From NCBI GenBank assembly GCA_013368325.1, contig JAACJK010000002.1, positions 868,001 through 932,000 of the forward strand: a DNA stretch of 64,000 bases, read 5' to 3'. The stretch is from Ephemerocybe angulata (lineage: Eukaryota; Basidiomycota; Agaricomycetes; Agaricales; Psathyrellaceae). The position numbers were made by a program, and so were the translations under genes. Of this stretch, positions 54,840 through 64,000 are shown one piece after another (position 1 is the stretch's first letter; each line of letters starts with the position of its first letter). The notes beneath the pieces are model-generated. The model saw nothing but the letters and a program-made list of their open reading frames with translations. It was not told where the DNA came from and made no database searches.

Positions 54840-57800
54840 TTAGTCGCCCCTAGCCAAAACAGCATCGAGGTCATTCACTAATGCCTCCCTGTCGTCGTCC
54901 TCATCTCCGCTACTCTCGTCGGAACCATCATCGGCGACCACCTCAACCTTACTCCTTGATGTCGAAGTTGCCGTCGGATTGGTTCCTTTGAGAGGTGCCC
55001 TCAAGGCCTTGTTGACTGGTACACCTGGAATGAGAAACGGTGCGACAACAGGCACCTTTGACTTCAGCTTTTCTAGTCGCCCGAGGTGGAGATCGAAGAA
55101 GAGAGTACGCTGCCTAGCGTATTGGCGGACGTGATGAGCGAGTATGACGGGAGTGGGTCTTGGAGCCTCAGTGGCGTCGGGAGGTGCGGAGGAACTTGGG
55201 TCCAAAGGGGTAGGTGAGCCGGGAACGGGGGTGGGTGGTGCGAGGATCGACGCCTCGGCGTGTTGCAGGAATGCGCGCTCATCCTGTATATACGTGACGA
55301 GGCGACGAATCTCGATATTGAGTCGTCGGATTTCTTCGCGAGCGCGGGTGATCTTGAAGTGCTGGTGCATGATACTTCGAGGCCCTGGTTGGGCCCAAGG
55401 CCGTGTTCGCACGTCCTGGCGGGAGTCCCGAAGTAAGTCGAAATCTGCAAGAAATGCATATTCAACGACTTGATCCCAGGAAAGGTTCTGTCGTCGAGGT
55501 TTCATAGCGTTGGCGGCGGTGTTATATCTTTCTAGGGCTGTGCGAATGGCCTGGGATCGAGTTTGTAGTGATTTTGAGATGTGGGTCCTCAGTTTATATC
55601 CTATTAAATCACGTTAGACTTTGGTAGATGGAGAATTGTAATAGATACTTACCCGTCTTGGCCATGTTCATCTTACCGAGCTCAAAGACGCGTGCAACCA
55701 CGAGGCTCTCCAAGCGGTCAAGGCACAGTTGATATCGACGTTTACTAACAAGGTCAGCAGCTGCAACCCATTTCGCCGACCCTTTCTTCCATCGCTCCTT
55801 GATACCGAGTCGTACCTCCAGGTCCATGACAGTAGCAAGGCTCTTCTTGTGGAGTTCGTCTGCGTGCCTTAATTCCGTCTCAGGTGAGCGAACACGCTTG
55901 CCTTTGGTTTTTGGTGGGCCAGTCTCCGGCGGAGCTGGTGGCTGATAGATGTGAATCTTGGCGCGCTTCTCTGCAAGGCTCGTGCTATTCTCCGTAATTA
56001 GAAACTGAGAGACTAGATATACGGCTATTGGGATACTCACCTGTTTGCGTCAAGGTCGACAAGAGCCTGGTAATAATCCATTTCCAATGTCTCGTCGACG
56101 GGCTCATCCTTCAGGCCAGCCAAGTACTGGCGCTCTTCTTCAAGCCACTCCAGAAAGACAGCCTCATCCGATATCCCATGCTCTCGCATGCGGCGTTTAA
56201 GGTCGTCTTCCTCGTTTAGAATTTCAAGTGCCTGCTCGTAGTTATCAACAAGGAACTTGCCTAAGCCTGTGAGTCTAGTGATATAAGGAAAGAAGGACAT
56301 GGTGATACGCACTTAGATTAGCAATGGTCTCATATGAGTCCATATGCTTGAAGAATTGCTCGATTTTTTGTTGTCGGTGGAATGGACTTGTGTATCGAAG
56401 GGAGGGCGCGAGCTGGTTGGATTTCGAGAACATTCGTTCGCATCCCTCAAGGTCCTCGAGGCCCATGCCCTTTACATACAGTGCCAGGTTCGAGAGCTGG
56501 CACAGCCTATTATGCGCGTGCCCGTGAAATGCACCAACGAGGGAGGTGAAGTTCTTTTCCTTGGCCTTTGGTGCGAGTTCACTGTGAGCGACTGTGGAGG
56601 AAAATTTGCACCCAATGTCGTATCCGCAGCCGATATCTGAGCCAAACGTATTAAGGAGGGTGTCGACGGTAGCAAGCGGGTATTTCGATCTGTAAATAGG
56701 GCGTGCTGTTAGAAAGAGAATATCTGCACCAAATAGAAGTATAACTTACTGTTCGCCACTCTGGACCATGTCAGATACAACGAGAACGAACCCATGCCGG
56801 CAGAGACACAGAAAGATACCTGTCTCATCGAAGATGCCCCACATCTTTGCAGTGCTTTCGCTGCTCATGTTATGCCATCGACTGGCGCATGGGCTGTTTG
56901 GCTCTCCTTCAACTTCCTCAAACGCGGCATCCGCCTCCAGCGCAAAAGGGTTAGCTGAGGGGTCCGATCGACGAGCCCAACGATTGACCTCCTCTCTTGT
57001 TAGGTAGTACCTCTGGGAGACCTTGCGGTCGTCACGAACACCGCGCATTGGCCCAAGCACAGGCATACCATCCGCTCCAACGTCTCCCCCAATCTCGCAC
57101 CTCGCCAGCCGCCTAAGCGAGTTGCCGCCATCCATTGTGACAAGCATTCCGAAGCGAAGCTTCTCCTCGCCCTCTAGTCGGTATGTACAGCAAGGGCAGG
57201 CGTTCTTCATTCGCCACACTGACTCGCTTCGACCGAGCGCGTGTAGAACAAGCTCTTCCACCTCTTGAAGGATTGCAAGGTATAAGTCGTACGCGTTATT
57301 GAACATGTCGGAGTACGTGCGCCAGAAAGGAATGCCCTGCAGGTCACAGAGGCCTTTGATGAAAGGCTGCAGTGCAAGAGATGGGGAGCGAAGGTGCAGA
57401 GTGCGGTACAGCTCAAGTGTTCGCACCGTGAACGCAGATGAGGGGGTATATGGGGCGGTTGGGACAAGTCCTTGAGCAAGGAGTGCTGCAGCGATGCCTT
57501 GATCGCCTTTCCGAAGGTCTGCAGAATATGTATATATTTCTGCATAGAATCCGTAAGTAAGTCGCATACTTGTAGAGGTGGTTGATGCACTCACCGAAGC
57601 AGTCAATAACCTGCACTTTGTAACTACCCTGCAAGTCATTCCCTACGAACGCGTGCTGCGGTACTCCGGCCTTGTATCCTCGACGCCCAACTGCCTCATC
57701 CCACTTCATGAAAGCCCAAACCATTACATCCATCTGTTTCTCAAATCCTTCATTGCGAAGGTGAGTCTGATCGCGCCTAGAGGTTCGGTGTTCGCGTCGC

Positions 57801-58288
57801 CTGAGAGCCGTGCAATGTAAGCTCGCATTCAAACGAGGTTAGGCGCACTTCTGGGAACTCACCGTTTACGTTTACCAGTCCCAGTGAGATCTCCGAACTC
57901 GCCTCCAGCATGACTGAGGTCTGCCCGAACAGAGCCGCTGAGAATATCCGAAGCCGCCGAGGGCTCGTCAACCCAGTCCGCGTCGTGGCCGTCGTCGCCC
58001 TCTCCATCGAGTTCCATGTACGCAGAGCCAGTCGAGGTACTTGGGACATCGAGGTGGGTAAATTGATTCTTGCAGCGGTTATCTGAAGGAATGAAGGAAG
58101 GTCAGGGTCGTCAAATTAATCTCTACAGCATCCGCACCTGCTGCCTCTCGCCGTGTATCAGCAACATTTTGAAGGATTCCCCTGTGGGAACTGAGAGTGA
58201 GTTCATGGCGTTCATGAACCCCGGAAGAGGACGCTTGCGATGTTAGAATTCGGACGCGAGGATGCAAAGACGCCTTCTTGCGTTTCAT
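54840..58288 (-). CDS. KDZ-superfamily transposase with CxC1-type cysteine cluster
   Basis: Eight exons on the minus strand: 58138-58288, 57863-58082, 57595-57800, 56750-57518, 56313-56689, 56041-56266, 55653-55984 and 54840-55600. They total 3042 nt, 1013 residues with no stop. After a charged N-terminus comes a CxC1-like region (CFGDLRKGDQ.., CDLQGIPFW, CPCCTYRLEGE). The predicted catalytic core starts at VTMDGGNSLRRL (Asp322). It continues with RWHNM, FDETGIFLCLCRHGFVLVVSD (423-442), GYDIGC and the helical block HNRLCQLSNLALYVKG, GLEDLEGCERMFSKSN, RQQKIEQFFKH. A long coiled C-terminal region (ERYN, WDQVVEYAFLADFDLLR) ends in an acidic Asp/Glu tail. All conserved parts are present, so the enzyme may be active. 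It stands head to head with a TET/JBP gene 312 bp away. Confidence 0.92.
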
Positions 58289-58600
58289 CGGATGGGTGTT
58301 GTGGAAGGTTGAGGATTGAATATTGATTTTTTGATCTTGCAAGCAGCGTGCCTGTTCCCACGTTCATATAACGCGTCGTGTCGCGAAGTGCAACCGCTGG
58401 CTCGGGCCTGTCAGTGAAAATGTTTTCTTTACAAGTATTTTGACGTGGCATCCTTGGTCCACACTCCCACTACCCTCTCTTCTATACCTCGCTGCTGCCC
58501 TCCCCCGGCTCTGACGCCACACCAGGCATCGTTCACGGATTGGAGAGCACATCGAGAGTGTTTCTTTTCCCTCTACTCTCACCCCGCGCCATTCCTTACC
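58289..58600. promoter_or_regulatory. Divergent promoter between KDZ transposase and TET/JBP genes
   Basis: 312 bp separate the two start codons. It holds a weak TATAT near 58367 and a pyrimidine-rich tract before the TET/JBP ATG. Both genes must be driven from here, so co-expression is plausible but not shown. Confidence 0.4.
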
Positions 58601-60377
58601 ATGAAGTTCTACTCTTCTACGATTGTGAGTGTTACAAATAACATCTACATGGCGCCTATCCATAGCTCACGACTTACCGCAGGCCCGGGCGACGCTCTCA
58701 GGCAAGACTTACCGCACATTCCACACGGCCCCTGTCCCCGCGTCCGATTTCTCAGTCGCCCCCTTTCTTCAAGCGGCCTTCGAGGCCGAGGATCACGCCG
58801 ACGTCGACCATGAAGGCATGCACGAGACAGAAGGCGGGTCTGCCGCAGCGTCTGCAGCCCCTGGCGTGCACAGCAACACGACTAGCCCGGCCACCAGTGC
58901 TCCCAAGCGGGGCCGAGCGGACGCTGAGTTGGGCGACGGTATTCCACCCTCCAAGCGACACGCTGCGGCTTCGCACTCACAGGGTGACGCCACTTCGAGT
59001 TCGTCTCACTCTGTGCCCCCGGATGTCTCGACTGGCACGGCAGCGGTCAGGGGAAAGCGTGACAAGTCTCGGTTTAGCGCATACCGGAAGGAAGCTCGCG
59101 CAAGCGCATGCGTTGCTAAAGGACAGGAGCCCAAGCCCCAGGCCGCAAAGAAGAGCATCTCGGCGACCTCGACAAAGCCCTTACCAGCACCGGTAGACTT
59201 CGATGCCCTTCCCGTCAACTCCAGCGGGTACGAAGCTCTACCGAAGGGTTCCAGTGGTCCGAAGGACACTCGCACGCTTGCTGAAGTCTTGGCAACGGAG
59301 AACGAGGACGGTGAGAAGAGGTACGTGCATTATAAGTGGGATGGCATGTGAGTTTGAGCTCTGTATTTACTGCGTGAGGCCAGGGTACTAAACACGAGCT
59401 TTATAGTACCCCTGTTCTTTTCACCAACCCCCAAACCGGGGAAGTTGTGACCGCTGGAGTCGGGCGACCAGACGACCCACTCTACATGCTTTCCATGAAC
59501 CACGCATACAAGAAGATCTATCAAGCTGGCTGCAAGGCGCCATGGAAGCACGCCGAGGTTCATCACAAGCGCGGAGACGGGTTTGGCGCACTAAACGTTG
59601 GGGTCCTCATGGGGCATGGGCCAACGAGGCCATATAATCTACGCAACGGGGTGCACGAGCCGATGCTCGAAGAGCTACTCGCCGATCCGGACATCGAAAG
59701 GATGGCAACTTTTCAGAGTGGTACGTCCAACCCCGCCGTCTCCCTGTATTAAAGTTTGAATGTTGATGCTGAAGTCCTCGTTAGCTGCCTTCAGGCTTTT
59801 TATGCCCAAGCTGTACAAGAGGTACTATAGACTCCGCCAGGACGTCGAGCGCCACCCGATGAATCTCAAATGGAATTTCAAGAAGAGTGTTTTCTCAGCC
59901 GCTGCGTTTAACTTCGGTCCGCAGACTGTGACCGCCCAGCATCGCGACTGCATGAACCTTCCCGGGGGGTTCTGTGCCATCACAGCACTGGGGACGTTCG
60001 ACGCGAAGCTGGGTGGGCAGCTTGTTATCGAAGAGCTCGGCCTTGTCATCGACTTCCCCGCCGGTTCGACTATACTCCTACCGTCCGCCGTACTTACGCA
60101 TTCCAACACAGCAATTCAGCCTGGCAAAACTCGCGTGTCGTTTACGCAGTACACGTCAGGCGCCCTGTTCAGATACACCGACAATGGCTATCGAACGGAG
60201 AACGAACTGAAACAGTACAACGAGGAGCAATACAATGACATGATGGAAAGGAAGTCGACAAGATGGGTGAGGACGTTAGCACTTTGGAGCACGTTTGACG
60301 ATATTCTGAAGGGCGCAAAGCTGAAACTCGTAGATAATGGAGGACTCGTTGAGTCTGCTGATAACATTAACAAGTAA
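58601..60377 (+). CDS. Fungal TET/JBP-type 2OG-Fe(II) dioxygenase
   Basis: Four exons, 58601-58624, 58683-59347, 59407-59720 and 59785-60377, give 531 residues in frame; exon 1 is only 24 nt (MKFYSSTI). The N-terminal half is low-complexity, Ala/Ser/Pro-rich with basic patches (APKRGRAD, GKRDKSRFSAYRKEARA). The C-terminal half is a double-stranded beta-helix dioxygenase domain: metal ligands HRD (His387, Asp389) and His440 (VLTHSN), and 2OG-binding Arg451 in GKTRVSFTQY. The lines GGFCAITALGTFD, GGQLVIEELGLVIDFPAGS and SGALFRYTDNG match the fungal TET/JBP family, which oxidises methyl groups on DNA bases. Nuclear action on 5-methylcytosine is expected from the family, not shown here. All catalytic residues are present. 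Confidence 0.9.
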
Positions 60378-61107
60378 AGCATAAAATACTCTTACATATC
60401 TTGATTGTACATATTTCAAAGGTTTTACGATGCATTGTGCTTACCGCCGCATGTTGCACCCAAGTGCCCATTGCCACTCCTCACTGCTCGCACGCGGAAT
60501 CACCTCAAAATCACCTCAATGGTTCAATATCAGTTAACCATTGACTATGTTATAATAAATATCACTCAGTGAGCTCTGAATACAGTGTATATGTACTATA
60601 GTATGCAGTACGGGACATATGAGGACTTGTGCTGCTACAGATAGCTCACAAAGTAGTGTGAATGGGTGCGTCACTGACATTTGATGTCTCTGATGTGTCT
60701 CTGACGTGCTTTTCAATGACCGGTTGTGCGGTCGCTACAACACGTATAGCATTCAAAATTTCTGCATGGTGTCTAGGAAGGTATACCGTTAGTTCCTGCT
60801 ATTTGAATACTACTCAAAGTGCTGTGAATATGCAGGTGTGTGTGTGTGTGTTCCGTCACTGATTTCCATCACTGACAATGTCTGACCGTTCACTCGCAGT
60901 TCATGCTGGTCCCGGACCAGCGTTGGGTTAAATTTCTAAGCAGCGGCCAGATATTCATGCAGTGGTATCTCTGGAGCATGCACATCATTTACCTCATACA
61001 GAGAACTGTAAACCAAGGATACAATTGCACATGCAATGGCACTGTGGGCTGTTGGTGGGCTGCTCTACCGTATCAACCAAGTATCAACTCTACGTACAGA
61101 TATAAAA
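60378..61107. other. Intergenic, nothing recognised
   Basis: A short (GT)n tract lies at about 60836-60850. No gene signal is seen. Confidence 0.45.
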
Positions 61108-62337
61108 CTATAGGTCAAACGGGTTTTCTACCTCCTTCATTAGCTTCTCGTGCTTTTTGTATGCTCTTTCCCAGTATACCCTGTAGCCTGCCCGCCCGTA
61201 CAGATCACACTGGCTCATTGCTTCAGACCAAACGGCCCTCAGAAAGAGTTGGTCTTCTTCGTCGTACTGCTCCAAAATCTGATTTCGCTCTTGCTTGAAA
61301 CCTGGGCCAATGGGTAGTTGAGGAAGCCGATTCTGCGCCTGAAAGAGAGGGGAGGGGGGAAGTGCGGGTAGGGATGAAGTGTCCGATAGTTCGCCGCCAT
61401 CTGAGTCTTCATCGGAGCTTGACTTCGCCAATTGGCGGAAATTGGAACGATATTGAGGTGTTGCTGCGAGCGGAGATGAAGGTGGTAAAGGGGAGAGTAT
61501 AGGCGGGCCCCGAATATCATGCCGGTGGCTGTAGAGAGATTGCATTGATTAGACGCCCGAGGCTCGGCGCTCAATTTTTGTAAGGATAGAGATAGTCCTC
61601 ACCCTCGAAGTTGCAGTGGGTGCGGCTGCAACGGCGGTGGGGTAGATGGCAATGGCGCAGGCAAGGCCTCGTTTATCTGTCGCCTAAGGGCAAGTAAGCT
61701 AGTTAATTGAGGCATACTATTACTAGATGGTCTGCGACGTACCGCTTTTTTGCCTCCCTGTATTTACGAGCACGCACTGCACATTTCTCTCGAGACACTG
61801 CAACATTCCTGGCAGTTCAAAATATTATCAGCCACAGTTAAACTAGTTCTGAAGGAGGGCTTGATACGTACTTGTAGTAATGCTTCTTACTAGACTTCCT
61901 ACTCACCTCCTGTTGAGCTTCCAGGGATTGCAACGTGAGTCCCGAGAAAAGTGCTCTTTTACGAGCACGCACAGCTCTCTTGCATGCTGCACCCCTTTCG
62001 CGTGACCCGTCGATGTCTCTATGTATGAGAAGAATTAGTAGTAAGGTCAAGGGAGCATGGTTGCACTACATAAATTTACGTACTTGTAGTAGTGCTTCCG
62101 ACTTGAGCGGCGGCTCACTTCTCGACGTCTCTCCACCCGCTCAGCGTCTTCTGAAGACAGAGCATGCTCTATGAGCATTCTGGTGGCCCTCCAAGTGACC
62201 ATAGGTTTTGAAGTAAGGCAGTAAAAAATGATGGTAGCAGCAAGGTCGCGGCTGACAATAGTCACGAGTACTTCGTCGGACGTCCCACACTCGTTCATGC
62301 TCCTAGTTAAAAAATGTAACTGTGACGGGTCGAACAT
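61108..62337 (-). CDS. Unidentified protein with repeated basic exons
   Basis: Five exons on the minus strand, 62084-62337, 61872-62018, 61743-61808, 61603-61683 and 61108-61528, give 322 residues. Exons 1 and 2 both end in the same block: (R/Q)EVSR(R/K)SS(R/K)KHYYK, split by the intron after AA of the Lys codon. Exons 2 and 3 both contain a CxxAVRARKxxxE-like basic stretch (CKRAVRARKRA, CAVRARKYREAKKR). The reiteration suggests exon duplication. The basic stretch recalls a DNA- or RNA-binding helix, but I cannot name a family. The last exon is Pro/Ser-rich then acidic, ending WERAYKKHEKLMKE. The ATG at 62337 overlaps a tRNA-like B box, and a good 3' splice site (TTTTTTAACTAG) precedes 62304. 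The true start may lie further upstream. Confidence 0.55.
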
Positions 62338-62385
62338 GCGTTTCCTTCATTGAAACAGTAAGACGGTCTAAACCATTGCACTATT
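62308..62385 (-). other. tRNA-like sequence with A box, B box and T-run
   Basis: On the minus strand: TAGTGCAATGGTTTAGACC (A box, 62365-62383), CATGTTCGACCCGTC (B box, 62324-62338) and a TTTTTT terminator at 62308-62313. The arms do not give a clear cloverleaf. It overlaps the putative start of the gene above and may lie in one of its introns or UTR. Confidence 0.4.
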
Positions 62386-62607
62386 CTGTCGTGTAGAGAT
62401 ACCTACCGTCACTCACTTTGTCCTCAGGCTGTGGTATTGTACATATGCTAGTGAAATATGCCCTCATCCAATCCTCACAATTATGCATGTCGAGCTACTG
62501 AACACTGGCATGTCAAGCAAATAATGATATGCAACACGTCGCCAAATACTGTGTCTACAACATGCCCTGCCCAGCGAGTACGAGCATCGTCCCCTGGCAC
62601 ATCTACT

Positions 62608-63314
62608 CTACGCCCCGACCCGCTCACTCTTGACTTGTTCGATGGCATTAGGTGCTTGGAGCTTTTTCTCGTTGCCTGGGGCTCCGGCGGCGTTGCGCGT
62701 CTGCTTTTTCACTGGCAACAATATGAGCTACAAATTGTATTCAATACTGATAGAGACTTACGGCGATTTCGATCTTTTGGCAAGAGCCTTACACGGACGG
62801 CCTCATCCCACCCGTCCGAGTCATCTGAGCCTATTGAGTGTGTTAATATGTTAATAGAAATGATATAACCGCGATACGCACTGGTTGCTTGAGCTGAAGA
62901 TGCCTTCGCCATTCCTCCGACTCCTGACTGAGAGCCCGTCCTCCTGCGCACCCGGGTGCAGGCCGCACTTCGCTTGATAGGCTTGTAGCATTTATGCCCG
63001 GGGATGTCGTCGATTTCGACGTACGGGAGCGGTTTTGGAGCGGGCTGGTTTCCGATCCATTCGAGGTAAGCCTCAAACTTGGGATCGGGCTTCTCGTCTG
63101 ACTCGCTGAGCTCATAGTCTTGGAGCACCTTTGCCCATTGCTCTTCCATCCACAAACTACTTAGAGCTGGCGGAGAAGTGCCCGCAACCTTTTCACAGAA
63201 CTTGGGCAGCATGGATAGTGTTGTCGTAGGTGAGGAGGTGGAGAAGGTGTCGATGTACGTGCCCGGCAGGCGGTAGTAGCCCGGCGCGCTTGAAAACAAA
63301 CAAATGTCAGCCAC
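62608..63314 (-). CDS. Unidentified small basic protein
   Basis: Three exons on the minus strand: 62882-63314 (or 63212 if the second Met starts it), 62762-62830 and 62608-62711. They give 201 or 167 residues in frame. An acidic N-terminal half (MEEQWAKVLQDYELSE, DEKPDPKFEAYLEWIG) is followed by a basic middle (KPIKRSAACTRVRRRTG) and tail (KDRNRRLKKQTRN). No family is recognised. It diverges from the gene at 63412 with about 100 bp between starts. Confidence 0.5.
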
Positions 63315-63411
63315 ATTTTTTTACACCGTTGAATCGGCTCAAAAATCCACAAAAACATACCTTCTTCTCGCTTCATCCGTCCTTGCCGTACCCCCACAAA
63401 ATTCCTTGCCA

Positions 63412-64000
63412 ATGTCGGGCCCGACCGATGATACCAACCATGGCTTTACGCCGACTGAACTCGAGCTCTGGGACCTCGACGAAGTTTCGACCTGGGCAGA
63501 AAGAAATCCGACGAAACCCGTTATTCCCCCGAAGAAAAACAAGACAATCAAGCTCACCGATGCAGAGAAAATTACTGCCCATGCCCGAACACAGCAGACT
63601 CGGGAGAACAAAGAACGACTCACGGCAGACATACGCAAGTTTAAGGAAGACCAGGCCCGCGCCCTCCAGGAGATCGCTGAAAGGCACGGCAGGACTCTTG
63701 AGTACGTCCAGGGGAGGGCGACTGCAGCGACTGGTTTCAAGCAAACCCGTGCGCCGAATCTTCATAATGCTAAACTGCACTTCATGGCCAAGGAGATCAA
63801 TGAGGGTGAGTCGCATGTCGCATGTCGGGTCTACGTATAAATCATGACTTACGGGTTAATAACTGAATAATTCAGAGACTGAGGTTGGAGACAAGTCAAA
63901 GCTCCTCGAGATCCAGCGCCGTATGAGGGAGGATCCGGACATGGGCGACCTATCAGCGTCCGAGGAGAAGAAGCTTTTGGACGACCTAATCAAACAACGG
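63412..64000 (+). CDS. Unidentified charged helical protein, 3' end beyond window
   Basis: Exon 1 63412-63805 and exon 2 from 63876 run off the edge. At least 173 residues are seen. The N-terminus is acidic, then comes a basic stretch (KPVIPPKKNKTIKLTD) and a long charged helix (ITAHARTQQTRENKERLTADIRKF..). The conserved-looking segment HNAKLHFMAKEINE follows, split by the intron, then EDPDMGDLSASEEKKLL. I recall similar Agaricomycete proteins of unknown function but cannot name a domain. Confidence 0.6.

Noticed and set aside
1..64000. CRISPR arrays, operons and ribosome binding sites
   Set aside because: The window is eukaryotic. The tandem repeats are minisatellites and exon duplications without the regular repeat-spacer pattern.

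Overview
The window reads as genomic DNA of a filamentous basidiomycete, most likely an Agaricomycete. Genes carry many introns of about 50-60 nt with clean GT..AG borders. The gene families are a multicopper laccase, FunK1 protein kinases, a Plavaka transposase, a KDZ transposase with a CxC1-type cysteine cluster, a fungal TET/JBP dioxygenase and a DUF6698 protein, all typical of Agaricomycetes. I cannot fix the genus. Exon models were built by hand from splice borders, reading phase and family resemblance, and nearly all close to an exact multiple of three.

Layout. 1-6 kb: a laccase and an FAD monooxygenase on the + strand, each behind a TATA box. 6-8.3 kb: a tRNA-like sequence, a 931-bp TIR element and a tRNA-Ile(AAU) gene. 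8.5-14.7 kb: two FunK1 kinase genes on the - strand; the second is split by a 592-bp hAT-like element with a perfect 8-bp target duplication. 14.9-17.5 kb: a divergent gene split by a 1.86-kb TIR element that itself holds a 1.3-kb fold-back element. 18.3-23.8 kb: a long Plavaka transposase gene on the - strand.

24.7-47.5 kb is a block of small TATA-driven genes from families I cannot assign. It has two coiled-coil proteins, two Cys-containing proteins of about 338 residues, three membrane-tailed proteins, two singletons and one DUF6698 gene. A 0.78-kb inverted segmental duplication with a minisatellite ties the two halves together. Several families appear once in each half, so the block probably grew by local duplication.

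47.5-64 kb: a gene-poor stretch, a decayed FunK1 kinase with two nonsense codons, a FunK1 gene lacking its C-lobe, and then the most interesting locus: an apparently intact KDZ transposase (1013 codons) diverging from an apparently intact TET/JBP 2OG-Fe(II) dioxygenase (531 codons). Three further lineage-specific genes follow, the last running off the window edge. TET/JBP genes are known to have expanded with KDZ transposons in these fungi; this looks like a complete example.
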